From Nocardioides marinisabuli (GTDB lineage Bacteria > Actinomycetota > Actinomycetes > Propionibacteriales > Nocardioidaceae), in NCBI RefSeq assembly GCF_013466785.1, contig NZ_CP059163.1, positions 186,001 through 250,000 on the forward strand: a DNA stretch of 64,000 nucleotides, read 5' to 3'. Of this stretch, positions 51,597 to 59,934 are shown in pieces. How positions within the stretch are numbered: the stretch's first letter is position 1; the number at the start of each line of letters is the position of its first letter. The translations under genes were made by a program, and so were the position numbers. Below the pieces are notes generated by a model. It was not told where the DNA came from, ran no database searches, and was given only the letters and a program-made list of their open reading frames with translations.

Positions 51597-52909
51597 GCGG
51601 CACGCAGCGCCTGCCCGCCCGGGTCGACGTCGCCGTGCTCGGCGCCGGCCTCGCCGGGCTCCAGTGCGCCCGCGAGCTGGTCGGCGCCGGGCTCGACGTC
51701 GTCGTGCTCGACCCGGCCGACGCGGTGGGTGGCCGCGTGCGCTCCGAGCACGTCGACGGCTTCACCGTCGACCGGGGCTTCCAGCTGCTCAACCCCGCCT
51801 ACCCCGCCGTGCGCCGCTGGGTGGACACCTCCGCCCTGGGGCTGCAGCCGCTGCCCGCCGGGGTGGCCGCCCGGCTCGACGGCGGCACCTCCCGCGTCGC
51901 CGACCCGCGCCGCGAGCCCCGGCTGCTGCCCGCGACGGTGCGCGGCGCCCTGCCCCTGCTGCGCGGCGCGCCCGCAGCGGCCCGCTGGGGCCGACCGCTG
52001 CTGACCCGCGACCACCGCGGGCTGGTCGGCCGGGCCGCCCGCACCCGGCCCGACGGGTCGCTGCGCTCGGCGCTCGACGCCCACGGGGTGCGCGGGGACC
52101 TGCGCCGCGTGCTCGACGCCTTCCTGGCCGGGGTGGTGCTCGACGACAGCGGCGAGACCTCCGACCACTTCGCGCTGCTGCTGACGCGCGCCTTCCTCGA
52201 CGGCACGCCCTCGCTGCCGCGCGCCGGCATGCAGGCGCTGCCCGACCAGCTGGCCCGCGGGCTCGGCGAGCGCCTCCACCTCGGCCGGGCGGCGGTCGCG
52301 CTGCGTTCCGACGACGCCGGGGCCACGGTCGAGACCGAGGACGGCCCGGTCGAGGCGCGGGTGGTCGTCGTGGCCACCTCGGGCGTGGCCGCGGCCTCGC
52401 TGCTGGGCGACTCGGTGCTGCCGCCCCCGGCCACCCGCGGCGTCGTCACGCACTGGTGGGCGCTGCCCGGCGACCGGGTGGACCCGGGCCCCGGCCTGCT
52501 GCATGTCGACGCCCGCAGCCGCCCGACCGGCCCGCTGGTCAACACCGCCGTCGTCTCGGCCGCCGCGCCGTCGTACGCGCCGCGGGGGCAGCACCTGGTG
52601 CAGGCCTCGGCGCTCATCGGCGACGGGCGGGAGGTGCCCGACGAGGCGACGCTGCGCCGCCACGCCGCCGAGCTGCTCGGCGCCGGCGCCTCGGGGTGGG
52701 AGACGGTGGCGCGCCACGAGGTGCACGACGCGCTGCCCGCCCAGCCCGCGCCGCTCGCGCACCGCCGGCAGCAGGTGCTCGGCCCCTCGCTCGTGGTCTG
52801 CGGCGACCACCGCGACACGGCCTCGCTGCAGGGCGCGCTGGTCAGCGGCCACCGTGCCGCGGGCGCCGTACGACGCCTGGTCGGGGCACCCGCGCACGGG
52901 CGGCGCTGA
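51593..52909 (+). CDS. FAD-dependent oxidoreductase, amine oxidase/phytoene desaturase-like
   Basis: A 438-residue flavoprotein. The dinucleotide motif is VAVLGAGLAGLQCARELVGAG with the following GGRVRSEHVDGFTVDRGFQ, typical of the amine oxidase and carotenoid desaturase superfamily. The C-terminal part includes LVVCGDHRDTASLQGALVSG, the FAD-contacting end. No signal peptide is present. The substrate is not known; a carotenoid, porphyrin or amine is possible. It is coupled to the MerR-DICT gene by a GTGA overlap and to a small membrane protein gene after 2 bases. Confidence 0.85.
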   Translation: MSGTQRLPARVDVAVLGAGLAGLQCARELVGAGLDVVVLDPADAVGGRVRSEHVDGFTVDRGFQLLNPAYPAVRRWVDTSALGLQPLPAGVAARLDGGTSRVADPRREPRLLPATVRGALPLLRGAPAAARWGRPLLTRDHRGLVGRAARTRPDGSLRSALDAHGVRGDLRRVLDAFLAGVVLDDSGETSDHFALLLTRAFLDGTPSLPRAGMQALPDQLARGLGERLHLGRAAVALRSDDAGATVETEDGPVEARVVVVATSGVAAASLLGDSVLPPPATRGVVTHWWALPGDRVDPGPGLLHVDARSRPTGPLVNTAVVSAAAPSYAPRGQHLVQASALIGDGREVPDEATLRRHAAELLGAGASGWETVARHEVHDALPAQPAPLAHRRQQVLGPSLVVCGDHRDTASLQGALVSGHRAAGAVRRLVGAPAHGRR

Positions 52910-52911
52910 GC

Positions 52912-53328
52912 GTGGCCGGCGCCGCGGAGCTGGCGCTGGCGCTCGTCGCCGCCGCCCACCTGGGCTTCCAGGCCACCGTCACCGCGCTGGTCTACCCCGC
53001 GCTCGCACGCACCGGCGTCGAGCGCTGGGCCGACGTGCACGACCGGCACAGCCGTCGCATCACGCCCCTGGTGGGGCTGCTCTACCCGGCACTCGTGGTC
53101 GCCGGGGCGGGCGTGGCGCTGGCCGGCCCCTCGACGGCCGGCTGGGTGGCCCTGGCCGGGGTCGCGGTGTCGGTGCTGGCGACCGCCGCGGTCGCCGCCC
53201 CCACCCACGCCCGGCTGGGGCGCCTGGGGCCACGCCCGGACCTGCTGCGCCGGTTGCTGGTCGCCGACCGGGTGCGGCTGATCGGCGCGGTGGTCGCGGC
53301 CGCCGGGGGCGCCGGCCTGCTGGTCTGA
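52912..53328 (+). CDS. Small four-helix membrane protein
   Basis: A 138-residue protein with four predicted membrane helices ([79 protein letters not shown]). Between helices 1 and 2 lies YPALARTGVERWADVHDRHSR, with two histidines that could bind a ligand. I do not recognise the family. GTG at 52912 directly follows the flavoprotein stop, so it belongs to the MerR-DICT operon. Confidence 0.7.
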   Translation: MAGAAELALALVAAAHLGFQATVTALVYPALARTGVERWADVHDRHSRRITPLVGLLYPALVVAGAGVALAGPSTAGWVALAGVAVSVLATAAVAAPTHARLGRLGPRPDLLRRLLVADRVRLIGAVVAAAGGAGLLV

Positions 53329-53344
53329 GCCGGGCCCCGGGGCG

Positions 53345-53797
53345 TCAGGAGCGCAGCGGCGCCAGGTCGGGCAGGTGCTCCAGCAGCCCGGACAGCTCGG
53401 GGGTCGCGGCCGCCTCGGCCAGCGCGTCGACGAGCGCCGCGTCGTGCACCGGGCGGGCCGCGGCGAGGGCCCGACGCCCGTCGGCGGTGAGCTCGGTGTA
53501 GATGCCGCGCCGGTCCTCCTGGCACAGGATCCGGGTGAGCAGACCCCGGTCCTCGAGCCGGTTGACCAGTCGCGTGGCGGCGCTGGGCGAGAGCGCCGCG
53601 GCGCGGGCCAGCTGCGCCATCCGCATGTGCCAGCCGTCCTGGCGCGAGAGCGCGTCGAGCACGGTGTACTCCACGACCGACAGGCCGGTGTCGGCGACGA
53701 GCTCGCGCTCCAGCGCCGACTCGATCAACGCGTGCAGCGCGGCCAGCCGCCGCCACCCGCTGGCGCGCACCTCGACCGCGTCGTCCTGGATGCCCAT
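53345..53797 (-). CDS. MarR family transcriptional regulator
   Basis: A 150-residue winged-helix dimer: VVEYTVLDALSRQDGWHMRM, the recognition helix ALSPSAATRLVNRLEDRGLL, and the wing ILCQEDRRGIYTELTADGRRAL. The ATG at 53797 lies seven bases after TAAAGT (leaderless) and is preferred to the ATG at 53824. It is divergent from an MFS efflux gene with a perfect palindrome between them, the usual layout for a drug- or phenol-responsive repressor. Confidence 0.9.
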   Translation of the reverse strand: MGIQDDAVEVRASGWRRLAALHALIESALERELVADTGLSVVEYTVLDALSRQDGWHMRMAQLARAAALSPSAATRLVNRLEDRGLLTRILCQEDRRGIYTELTADGRRALAAARPVHDAALVDALAEAAATPELSGLLEHLPDLAPLRS

Positions 53798-53828
53798 GCC
53801 CCCGACTTTAGCAGCATTTGGCAACAGC

Positions 53829-53861
53829 GCGCGTGTGCAACTACTTTAGTTGCACACGCGC
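53829..53861. promoter_or_regulatory. Candidate MarR operator (perfect 15-bp arms)
   Basis: GCGCGTGTGCAACTA and its exact reverse complement are separated by CTT, giving a 33-bp palindrome between the MarR gene and the MFS gene. The TAGTTGC-type core is typical for MarR boxes. Repressor binding would cover both divergent promoters. Confidence 0.75.
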
Positions 53862-53898
53862 TTAATTGTTTGAGCGCACCAACCTGAAGGAGCGGCTC

Positions 53899-55095
53899 GT
53901 GCCACTCGCACTCCTCGCCCTCGCCGCCGGCGGCTTTGGCATCGGGCTCACCGAGTTCGTCATCGCCGGACTGCTGCCCGAGGTCGCCACCGACCTGGCC
54001 GTCGACGAGGCCACCGCCGGCTGGCTGATCTCCGGCTACGCCCTCAGCGTCGCCGTCGGCGCCATCCTCGTCACCGCGGCCGTCTCCCGGCTGCCGCGCA
54101 AGCGGGTGCTGCTCGGCCTGATGGTGCTCTTCGTGGCCGGCAACCTCATCTGCGCCGTCGCCCCGTCGTACGACGTGATGATGGCCGGACGCGTCGTGGC
54201 GGCGCTGTGCCACGGCGCGTTCTTCGGCATCGGCTCGGTCGTCGCGGCCGGTCTGGTCGCCCCCGAGCGCAAGGCCGCCGCGATCGCCACCATGTTCGCC
54301 GGCCTGACCGCGGCCAACGTGCTCGGCGTGCCGCTGGGCACCCTGCTGGGCCAGCAGCTCGGCTGGCGCTCGGCCTTCTGGGCGATCACCGTCATCGGCG
54401 TCGTGGCCATGGTCGCCATCGCCGCGCTGGTGCCGGCGCGACGCGCCGACGCCCACCAGCCGCTGCCCCTGCGCCAGGAGCTGGGGGCCTTCCGCAGCAG
54501 CCAGGTGTGGCTGTCGCTGGTGGTCACGGTGCTCGGCTACGGCGGCATGTTCGGCGCCTTCACCTACATCGCCTACACCCTCACCGGGGTCAGCGGCTTC
54601 TCGAGCGGCGCGGTGCCGTGGCTGCTGATCCTCTTCGGGGTCGGTCTGGTCGCCGGCAACACGCTGGGCGGGCGCGCAGCCGACCGCTCGGTCCCCCGCA
54701 CCCTGCTGGTGGCGATGAGCCTGCTGGTCGTCGTGATGGCGGTCTTCTCGGTGGGCGCGGGCTCGCAGCCGCTCACCGTGGTGGCCCTGGTGCTGATGGG
54801 CGGCCTGGGTTTCGCCACCGTGCCCGCCCTGCAGATGCGGGTGCTCCAGCACGCCGGCGACGCCCCGACGATGGCCTCGGCGGCCAACATCGCCGCGTTC
54901 AACGTCGGCAACGGGTTCGGGGCGTGGATCGGCGGGGTGACGATCACCGCCGGGCTGGGCTACGCCTCGCCGCTGTGGGCCGGCGCCCTGGTCACCACGG
55001 CCGGGCTGGCGGTGCTGATCGTCGCCGAGGCCCTGCTGTCGCGGCGGCCCGCGGCGCCCGTGGACGAGCCGGTGCTGGTGGGCAGCGCCGCCTGA
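53899..55095 (+). CDS. MFS transporter, DHA1 drug/sugar efflux type
   Basis: A 398-residue protein with twelve predicted helices. It begins PLALLALAAGGFGIGLTEFV, then IAGLLPEVATDLAVDEATAG, the pattern of the AraJ/SotB/chloramphenicol-exporter branch of DHA1. Motif A-like SRLPRKRVLLGLMV follows helix 2. GTG at 53899 follows AAGGAG by six bases and is chosen over the TTG at 53866, which has no ribosome binding site. It is probably induced by a compound sensed by the divergent MarR protein. Confidence 0.88.
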   Translation: MPLALLALAAGGFGIGLTEFVIAGLLPEVATDLAVDEATAGWLISGYALSVAVGAILVTAAVSRLPRKRVLLGLMVLFVAGNLICAVAPSYDVMMAGRVVAALCHGAFFGIGSVVAAGLVAPERKAAAIATMFAGLTAANVLGVPLGTLLGQQLGWRSAFWAITVIGVVAMVAIAALVPARRADAHQPLPLRQELGAFRSSQVWLSLVVTVLGYGGMFGAFTYIAYTLTGVSGFSSGAVPWLLILFGVGLVAGNTLGGRAADRSVPRTLLVAMSLLVVVMAVFSVGAGSQPLTVVALVLMGGLGFATVPALQMRVLQHAGDAPTMASAANIAAFNVGNGFGAWIGGVTITAGLGYASPLWAGALVTTAGLAVLIVAEALLSRRPAAPVDEPVLVGSAA

Positions 55096-55124
55096 GCGCC
55101 GCGCCGGGCCGAGCGGCGTACGCC

Positions 55125-55937
55125 TCAGTCGAGGGCGTCGAAGGCCTCGGGCTTGTCGAGCAGCGAGAAGCGGCTGGCCGGCCAGACGCGGGCGAAGACC
55201 TTGCCGACCACCAGGTCGGTGCCGACCCAGGCGTCGGTGCCGTCGCAGGTGCCGGCGCTCTCGGGATCGGCGTCCTCGGCCTGGTCGCCGCGGCGCTGCG
55301 CGCGCTCCTTCGACAGGTCGCAGGACAGGTGGAAGCTGGAGTCGGCGGAGTCGTCGCGGTGGTCACCCATCACGAAGACCGAGCCCTCGGGCACGGGGCC
55401 GGCCGACCACTCGCAGGAGGCGACCATCGGGCCGTCGCAGTCGCGGCCGTTGCGGATGAAGGCGCTGGAGTCGAGCGGCTCGCCGTTGACCAGCAGCCGG
55501 CCCTGGTCGTCGCAGCAGGTGATGGTGTCGCCGGCGACGCCGATGACGCGCTTCACCAGGTGGCCACCGGCGGGGTAGAGCCCGATGCGGCTCAGGGTGC
55601 TGGCCACGGCACCGGTGGGTCCGGCCGACTCGGCCGGGCTCAGCCAGCTGCCCGGGTCCTCGAAGACGACGATGTCGCCGCGCTCGGGCTCGCCGGTCCA
55701 GTAGGACACCTTCTGCACCAGGATGCGGTCGTTGACCTCGAGCCCGGGCTCCATCGAGCCGGAGGGGATGTAGAAGGCCTGCACCAGGAAGGTCTTGACG
55801 ACCAGCGCCAGCACGACGGCCAGGCCCATCAGCAGCAGCGACTCCTGCCACAGCGGCAGCGCGTGCCGCTTGCGCGCCTTGTCGGCTGACGCTTCCTCCG
55901 GCACGTGCCCTCCCTCGCCTGGACCGGTGTCCCCCAC
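55125..55937 (-). CDS. lepB: Signal peptidase I
   Basis: A 270-residue membrane protease that cuts Sec and Tat signal peptides. One N-terminal helix (ESLLLMGLAVVLALVVKTFLV) anchors it. The serine is in IPSGSMEPGL and the lysine in HLVKRVIGVAGD. Box E is VFVMGDHRDDSADSS. A Cys-containing loop (TITCCDDQG, DCDGPMVASCEW) and an acidic insertion before the end are additions seen in this lineage. The GTG start lies 12 bases after TAGGGT. It is divergent from the FKBP gene. Confidence 0.94.
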   Translation of the reverse strand: MGDTGPGEGGHVPEEASADKARKRHALPLWQESLLLMGLAVVLALVVKTFLVQAFYIPSGSMEPGLEVNDRILVQKVSYWTGEPERGDIVVFEDPGSWLSPAESAGPTGAVASTLSRIGLYPAGGHLVKRVIGVAGDTITCCDDQGRLLVNGEPLDSSAFIRNGRDCDGPMVASCEWSAGPVPEGSVFVMGDHRDDSADSSFHLSCDLSKERAQRRGDQAEDADPESAGTCDGTDAWVGTDLVVGKVFARVWPASRFSLLDKPEAFDALD

Positions 55938-55980
55938 CAGCCGCCGCAGACCCTACCTGCAGGGCACTAGGGTCGGGGCC

Positions 55981-56349
55981 ATGGACAAGCCTGAGATCGA
56001 CTTCCCCGACTTCGACCCGCCCGCCGACCTCGTGGTCACCGACGTCACCGTCGGCGACGGCGCCGAGGCCGCCGCCGGCCAGACCGTGTCGGTGCACTAC
56101 GTGGGCGTGGCCCACTCCACCGGCGAGGAGTTCGACGCCTCGTACAACCGCGGCACCCCGCTGCAGTTCCGCCTCGGCATCGGCCAGGTCATCAGCGGCT
56201 GGGACCAGGGCGTGCAGGGCATGAAGGTCGGCGGGCGCCGCAAGCTCGTCATCCCCCCGCACCTGGGGTACGGCGACCGTGGCGCCGGCGGCGTCATCAA
56301 GCCCGGCGAGACGCTGATCTTCGTCGTCGACCTGCTCGGCGTCTCCTGA
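55981..56349 (+). CDS. FKBP-type peptidyl-prolyl isomerase
   Basis: A 122-residue cytoplasmic FKBP domain: VSVHYVGVAHSTGEEFDASY, the core VISGWDQGVQGMKVGGRRKL, then VIPPHLGYGDRGAGGVIKPGETLIFVVDLL. Active-site aromatic and aspartate residues are kept. No signal peptide is present. The ATG lies seven bases after TAGGGT (leaderless). Confidence 0.95.
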   Translation: MDKPEIDFPDFDPPADLVVTDVTVGDGAEAAAGQTVSVHYVGVAHSTGEEFDASYNRGTPLQFRLGIGQVISGWDQGVQGMKVGGRRKLVIPPHLGYGDRGAGGVIKPGETLIFVVDLLGVS

Positions 56350-56396
56350 CCCCCTAGGCTCCCTGCACCACCCCACCTGAGCAGCGGAGCCGCGTC

Positions 56397-57560
56397 ATGG
56401 GCCACTTCGGCGACCACCAGATCTCGATCTACGTCGACGGGATGATCGGCGGCACCACGCCGGCGATCACCACCGACCTGGCTTCGCTGGAGACCGCTGC
56501 GGCCCAGGTGCTCGACCCCGCCCCGCTCGGCTACATCGTGCCGAGCGCGGGTGGGGGCTCGACGGCCCGCGCCAACGTCGCGGCCTTCGAGCGCTGGCGG
56601 ATCGTGCCGCGGATGCTGCGCGACCACGCCACCCGCGACCTGTCCACCGAGGTGCTGGGCACCCCGATGGCCGCCCCGGTCCTGCTCGGCCCGGTGGGCG
56701 TGCAGACCCTCGCCCACCCCGACGGCGAGCTGGCCAGCGCCCGGGCCGCGGCCGCCCTGGGGCTGCCGTTCGTGCAGTCCACGCAGGCCGACCACTCCAT
56801 CGAGCAGGTCGCCGAGGCCTCCGGCGACGGCGCCCGGTGGTACCAGCTCTACTGGCCTTCCGACCCCGAGCTGTGCGAGAGCTTCCTGTCCCGGGCGCAG
56901 GCCTCCGGCTACACGCACCTGGTCGTCACCCTCGACACCACGATGCTGGGCTGGCGCCCGCAGGACCTCGACCGGGGCTACCTGCCGTTCCTGGCCAACC
57001 AGGGCATCGCCTCCTACACCTCCGACCCCGTCTTCAACGCGCGGCTCGAGAAGCCGGCCGACGAGGACCCCACCGGCGCCGGCATCGCCTTCGCCGGCGT
57101 CTTCCCCAACCCGGGCCTGACCTGGGACCAGCTGCCGTGGCTGCGCGAGCGCTGGCCCGGGCCGATCGTGCTCAAGGGCATCCAGCACGTCGACGACGCC
57201 CGCCTGGCCCGCGACCACGGCGTCGAGGGCATCGTGGTCTCCAACCACGGCGGCCGCCAGGTCGACGGGGCGGTCGCCTCGCTCGACGTGCTGCCCGCGA
57301 TCGCCGAGGCCGTCGGCGACGACCTCTGCGTGCTCTTCGACTCCGGCGTGCGCTCGGGGCCCGACGTCCTCAAGGCGCTGGCGCTGGGCGCCGAGGCGGT
57401 CCTGCTGGGCCGTCCCTACCTCTACGGCCTCGCGCTGGGCGGACAGCCCGGCGTCGAGCACGTGCTGCGCTGCCTGCTGGCCGAGCTCGACCTGACACTG
57501 GCCAACGCCGGTTACGCCAGCCACCGCGACCTGGGCCCGGACGCGCTGGTCCGCGGCTGA
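56397..57560 (+). CDS. FMN-dependent alpha-hydroxy-acid oxidizing enzyme, lactate 2-monooxygenase-like
   Basis: A 387-residue FMN barrel. Conserved pieces are PVLLGPVGVQTLAHPDGELA, the substrate region ARWYQLYWPSDPEL, the flavin lysine in PIVLKGIQHVDDA, and the catalytic SNHGGRQVDGAVASLD with DSGVRSGPDVLKALALGAE. The N-terminus GHFGDHQISIYVDGMIGGTTP, split here from the rest, is close to mycobacterial lactate 2-monooxygenase, which makes acetate, CO2 and water from lactate. Other 2-hydroxy acids are possible substrates. Confidence 0.88.
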   Translation: MGHFGDHQISIYVDGMIGGTTPAITTDLASLETAAAQVLDPAPLGYIVPSAGGGSTARANVAAFERWRIVPRMLRDHATRDLSTEVLGTPMAAPVLLGPVGVQTLAHPDGELASARAAAALGLPFVQSTQADHSIEQVAEASGDGARWYQLYWPSDPELCESFLSRAQASGYTHLVVTLDTTMLGWRPQDLDRGYLPFLANQGIASYTSDPVFNARLEKPADEDPTGAGIAFAGVFPNPGLTWDQLPWLRERWPGPIVLKGIQHVDDARLARDHGVEGIVVSNHGGRQVDGAVASLDVLPAIAEAVGDDLCVLFDSGVRSGPDVLKALALGAEAVLLGRPYLYGLALGGQPGVEHVLRCLLAELDLTLANAGYASHRDLGPDALVRG

Positions 57561-57578
57561 GCCCTGCCGGCGCGGCTC

Positions 57579-57839
57579 CTACCAGGGCAGCCCGTCGTCG
57601 TACGACGCCTCGTCGGCGACGCGCGCCGCCTGCGGGCCCAGCCGCACCACGTCGCCCATCGCGAGCTGGCGCCCGCGGCGGGTCTCGACCTCGCCGTTGA
57701 CCAGCACCTCCCCCGAGGCCACGACCTCCTTGGCCTGCGACCCCGACTCGATCAGGTTGGCGAGCTTGAGGAACTGGCCGAGGCGGATGACCGACTCCTC
57801 GCGGACGGGGACGTCGAAGGGCTCCACGGGTTCAGGCAC
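57579..57839 (-). CDS. S4-domain RNA-binding protein (YbcJ/YaaA-like)
   Basis: An 86-residue single S4 domain: VIRLGQFLKLANLIESGSQA, then KEVVASGEVLVNGEVETRRG, which is the small RNA-binding module of the RlbA/YaaA/YbcJ type. The GTG at 57839 is chosen because upstream residues are low-complexity Pro/Ser. The RNA target is unknown. It ends convergent with the monooxygenase gene. Confidence 0.85.
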   Translation of the reverse strand: MPEPVEPFDVPVREESVIRLGQFLKLANLIESGSQAKEVVASGEVLVNGEVETRRGRQLAMGDVVRLGPQAARVADEASYDDGLPW

Positions 57840-57873
57840 TCCCCCAGTGAACCACCCGCGTGCCGGCGCGGGG

Positions 57874-59196
57874 TCAGGCGGCGGGCGTGTAGTCGTCGAG
57901 GACGATCTGCAGGCGGGGGTGGAGGATGTCGACCCGTGGTCGCGTTGGTGCTGCTGTGACTGGTGGGTCGCCGGGTGGGAGGTCGGGTGCCCTCGAGCGG
58001 ACCTGGTGGCCGGTCGGGGTCGTGGTGACGACTGTGCCGTCCTCGGTGGTGGCGGTGAAGCCGGGGGCTTCCTTGGCCTGGTTGCAGGCCTCACAGAGCC
58101 CTTGTCCGTTGGTGGCGCTGGTGGGGCCGCCGGCGTGGTCGGGGACCACGTCGTCGTGGTGCCGGATCGGTGCGTCGCACCACGGGGTGCGACACGACTG
58201 GTCGCGCAGGTCGATGAACAGCCCCAGGCTGGCGGGGAAGGCGCGTGCCCGGGAGTCCATCGCGACCAGGGCCCCTGCGCTGGTGGTGTAGAGCCGGCGC
58301 AGCGTCGCCTGCGCGTCGGCGATCGCGGTGGCGACCAGCTCGCGGGCGAACCCGGCCGGCACCGGACCGTAGCCGGCGACCCAACCCGGCTGGTGGCCGC
58401 CGCCGAGGAGGGTGGCGTCGGAGACCGTCAGGTTCACCGCCACCGGAATCGCCGGGACCGCGGGAACTGGCGCCGGCTCGGCGGTGCGGTCGGTGAGCAC
58501 GGAGGTGACCAGGGTGTCGGCCATGACCTGCCCGCGAGAGCGCTCATCGCCACTCGCGCGGGCGGAGTCGGCGGCCCGGGTGAGCGCGGCGTACGCCGCG
58601 ACGCCCTGGGCGACCGGGAGCAGCGCGGTCAGCCAGGTCATCGTGTCCGGCGCCGGTCGCAGCGACACGTACCGCTCGCCCTCGGCCTTGCGGGACCGCT
58701 TCAGCGCGGCGTGCGGGTCCAGCTCGTAGGCCCGGGCCCGGGCCGCAGCGACGAGTCGCTTGTCACCCCAGCCCTCGGTGGTCTCGGGGTCGGCCATCAG
58801 CTCCGCGTCGACCCGGCGCCGGTCCTCCAGCGACAGGCACGCGGTCTCGCGGGCCAGCAGGGTGGCACGCCACTCGCTGCACCAGCCGGCGCGCATCGCG
58901 GCCAGGGTGTGCGGCATCTCGGCGACCAGGAGCTTCGCCAACCCCAGGTGGCGGGCACCCCTGTTCGGTGACTCCCGCCGCGCCAGCCCGACCTGCGAGG
59001 CCACCCCCACGCCCTGCCGATCGACGGGCAGCCCGGCCGCGGCGTGCCGGCGGCGTACGACCTCGTCGAGACGAGCCGCCGCCTCGGCCTGCACAGCCTC
59101 CAGCCGACACTTCTCCACCTCACTGGCGCGCAGCACCTCCACCAGCTCGGCCTCGCCGAGGGCGGCGAGATCGCGGGTGGAGGGAGCGGCTGTCAT
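57874..59196 (-). CDS. HNH endonuclease-type DUF222 (13E12 repeat family) protein
   Basis: A 440-residue protein. The N-terminal DUF222 domain (about 1-290) is helical. The C-terminal HNH module has CRTPWCDAPIRHHDDVVPDHAGG with cysteine pairs and the histidines, ending LCEACNQAKEAPG. This family is abundant in actinobacteria and includes the REP13E12 proteins of M. tuberculosis. The ATG at 59196 lies six bases after TAGAAT, and a perfect LexA box sits just upstream, so it should be DNA-damage-induced. Confidence 0.92.
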   Translation of the reverse strand: MTAAPSTRDLAALGEAELVEVLRASEVEKCRLEAVQAEAAARLDEVVRRRHAAAGLPVDRQGVGVASQVGLARRESPNRGARHLGLAKLLVAEMPHTLAAMRAGWCSEWRATLLARETACLSLEDRRRVDAELMADPETTEGWGDKRLVAAARARAYELDPHAALKRSRKAEGERYVSLRPAPDTMTWLTALLPVAQGVAAYAALTRAADSARASGDERSRGQVMADTLVTSVLTDRTAEPAPVPAVPAIPVAVNLTVSDATLLGGGHQPGWVAGYGPVPAGFARELVATAIADAQATLRRLYTTSAGALVAMDSRARAFPASLGLFIDLRDQSCRTPWCDAPIRHHDDVVPDHAGGPTSATNGQGLCEACNQAKEAPGFTATTEDGTVVTTTPTGHQVRSRAPDLPPGDPPVTAAPTRPRVDILHPRLQIVLDDYTPAA

Positions 59197-59209
59197 ACCC
59201 CGATTCTAG

Positions 59210-59225
59210 TCGAACACACGTTCGA
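59210..59225. promoter_or_regulatory. LexA (SOS) box TCGAAC-N4-GTTCGA
   Basis: tcgaacacacgttcga matches the actinobacterial LexA consensus with no mismatch. It lies one base before the -10-like TAGAAT of the HNH/DUF222 gene (minus strand), covering the -35 region, so LexA would block its transcription until DNA damage. Confidence 0.85.
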
Positions 59226-59352
59226 TGCATAGGGATGGGAGGAGACCTGTGGATGGTGATGTCTCAGGAGATCGGTGACGGCCGAGATGATTCTCGATCA
59301 CCGGCGTGGTCGTTCTCCTCGAGGACGACACCACTGACGGGAGCCTGGCACC

Positions 59353-59916
59353 GTGCGACGACTGATCTACTCGATGAACACGACCCTGGACGGCTACGTC
59401 GCGACGCGCGACGGCGACATCGGCTGGGGCGTGCCCGGCCCCGAGCTGCACCAGTGGTTCAACGACCGGGCCCGCGACATCAGTGTCTCGCTGTACGGCC
59501 GCAGGCTGTGGGAGGTGATGAGCGCGCACTGGCCGACCGCCGACCGGCAACCGGACGTGTCACCCGTGGAGGCCGAGTTCGCCCGCATCTGGCAGAGGAC
59601 GCCGAAGGTGGTGTTCTCCTCGACCCTCTCCGAGGTCAGCGGCAACGCGCGGCTGTGCACCGGCGACGCCGTCTCCGAGATCGCTCGCCTGAAGGCCGAG
59701 GACGGCGGCCCGATGGAGATCGGCGGCGCCGGCCTCGCGGGGGCGGCGATGCGCGCCGGCCTGGTCGACGAGTACCAGGTGCTCACGCACCCGGTGCTGG
59801 TCGGCAGCGGCACACCGTTCTTCACCCCGTTGGACTCCCGGGTCCACCTGCGTCTCGTGGCGACGAGGACCTTTCCGGGCGGCGTGACCCTCTCCCACTA
59901 CGAGGCCGGTCACTGA
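59353..59916 (+). CDS. Dihydrofolate reductase-like (RibD C-terminal) family protein
   Basis: A 187-residue protein: RRLIYSMNTTLDGYVATRDGD, LYGRRLWEVMSAHWP, GGPMEIGGAGLAGAAMRAG, VDEYQVLTHPVLVGSGTPFF. This is the stand-alone RibD_C/DHFR-like family that binds NADPH. True folate reduction is unlikely. The GTG start follows GGGAG by eight bases. It ends in a small self-complementary stretch and is convergent with the DUF445 gene. Confidence 0.85.
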   Translation: MRRLIYSMNTTLDGYVATRDGDIGWGVPGPELHQWFNDRARDISVSLYGRRLWEVMSAHWPTADRQPDVSPVEAEFARIWQRTPKVVFSSTLSEVSGNARLCTGDAVSEIARLKAEDGGPMEIGGAGLAGAAMRAGLVDEYQVLTHPVLVGSGTPFFTPLDSRVHLRLVATRTFPGGVTLSHYEAGH

Positions 59917-59922
59917 CCGGCC
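59904..59922. terminator. Short palindrome at the convergent gene ends
   Basis: ggccggtca and tgaccggcc flank a single base and include the stop codon of the DHFR-like gene. The stem can form only with a few central bases unpaired. It is a weak candidate for a two-way terminator. Confidence 0.35.
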
Positions 59923-59934
59923 ACTGCGCCTCGG

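Noticed and set aside
57874..59196. HNH gene as evidence of a homing intron or prophage
   Set aside because: DUF222-HNH genes are stand-alone chromosomal genes in actinobacteria; no integrase, phage genes or att repeats are seen nearby.
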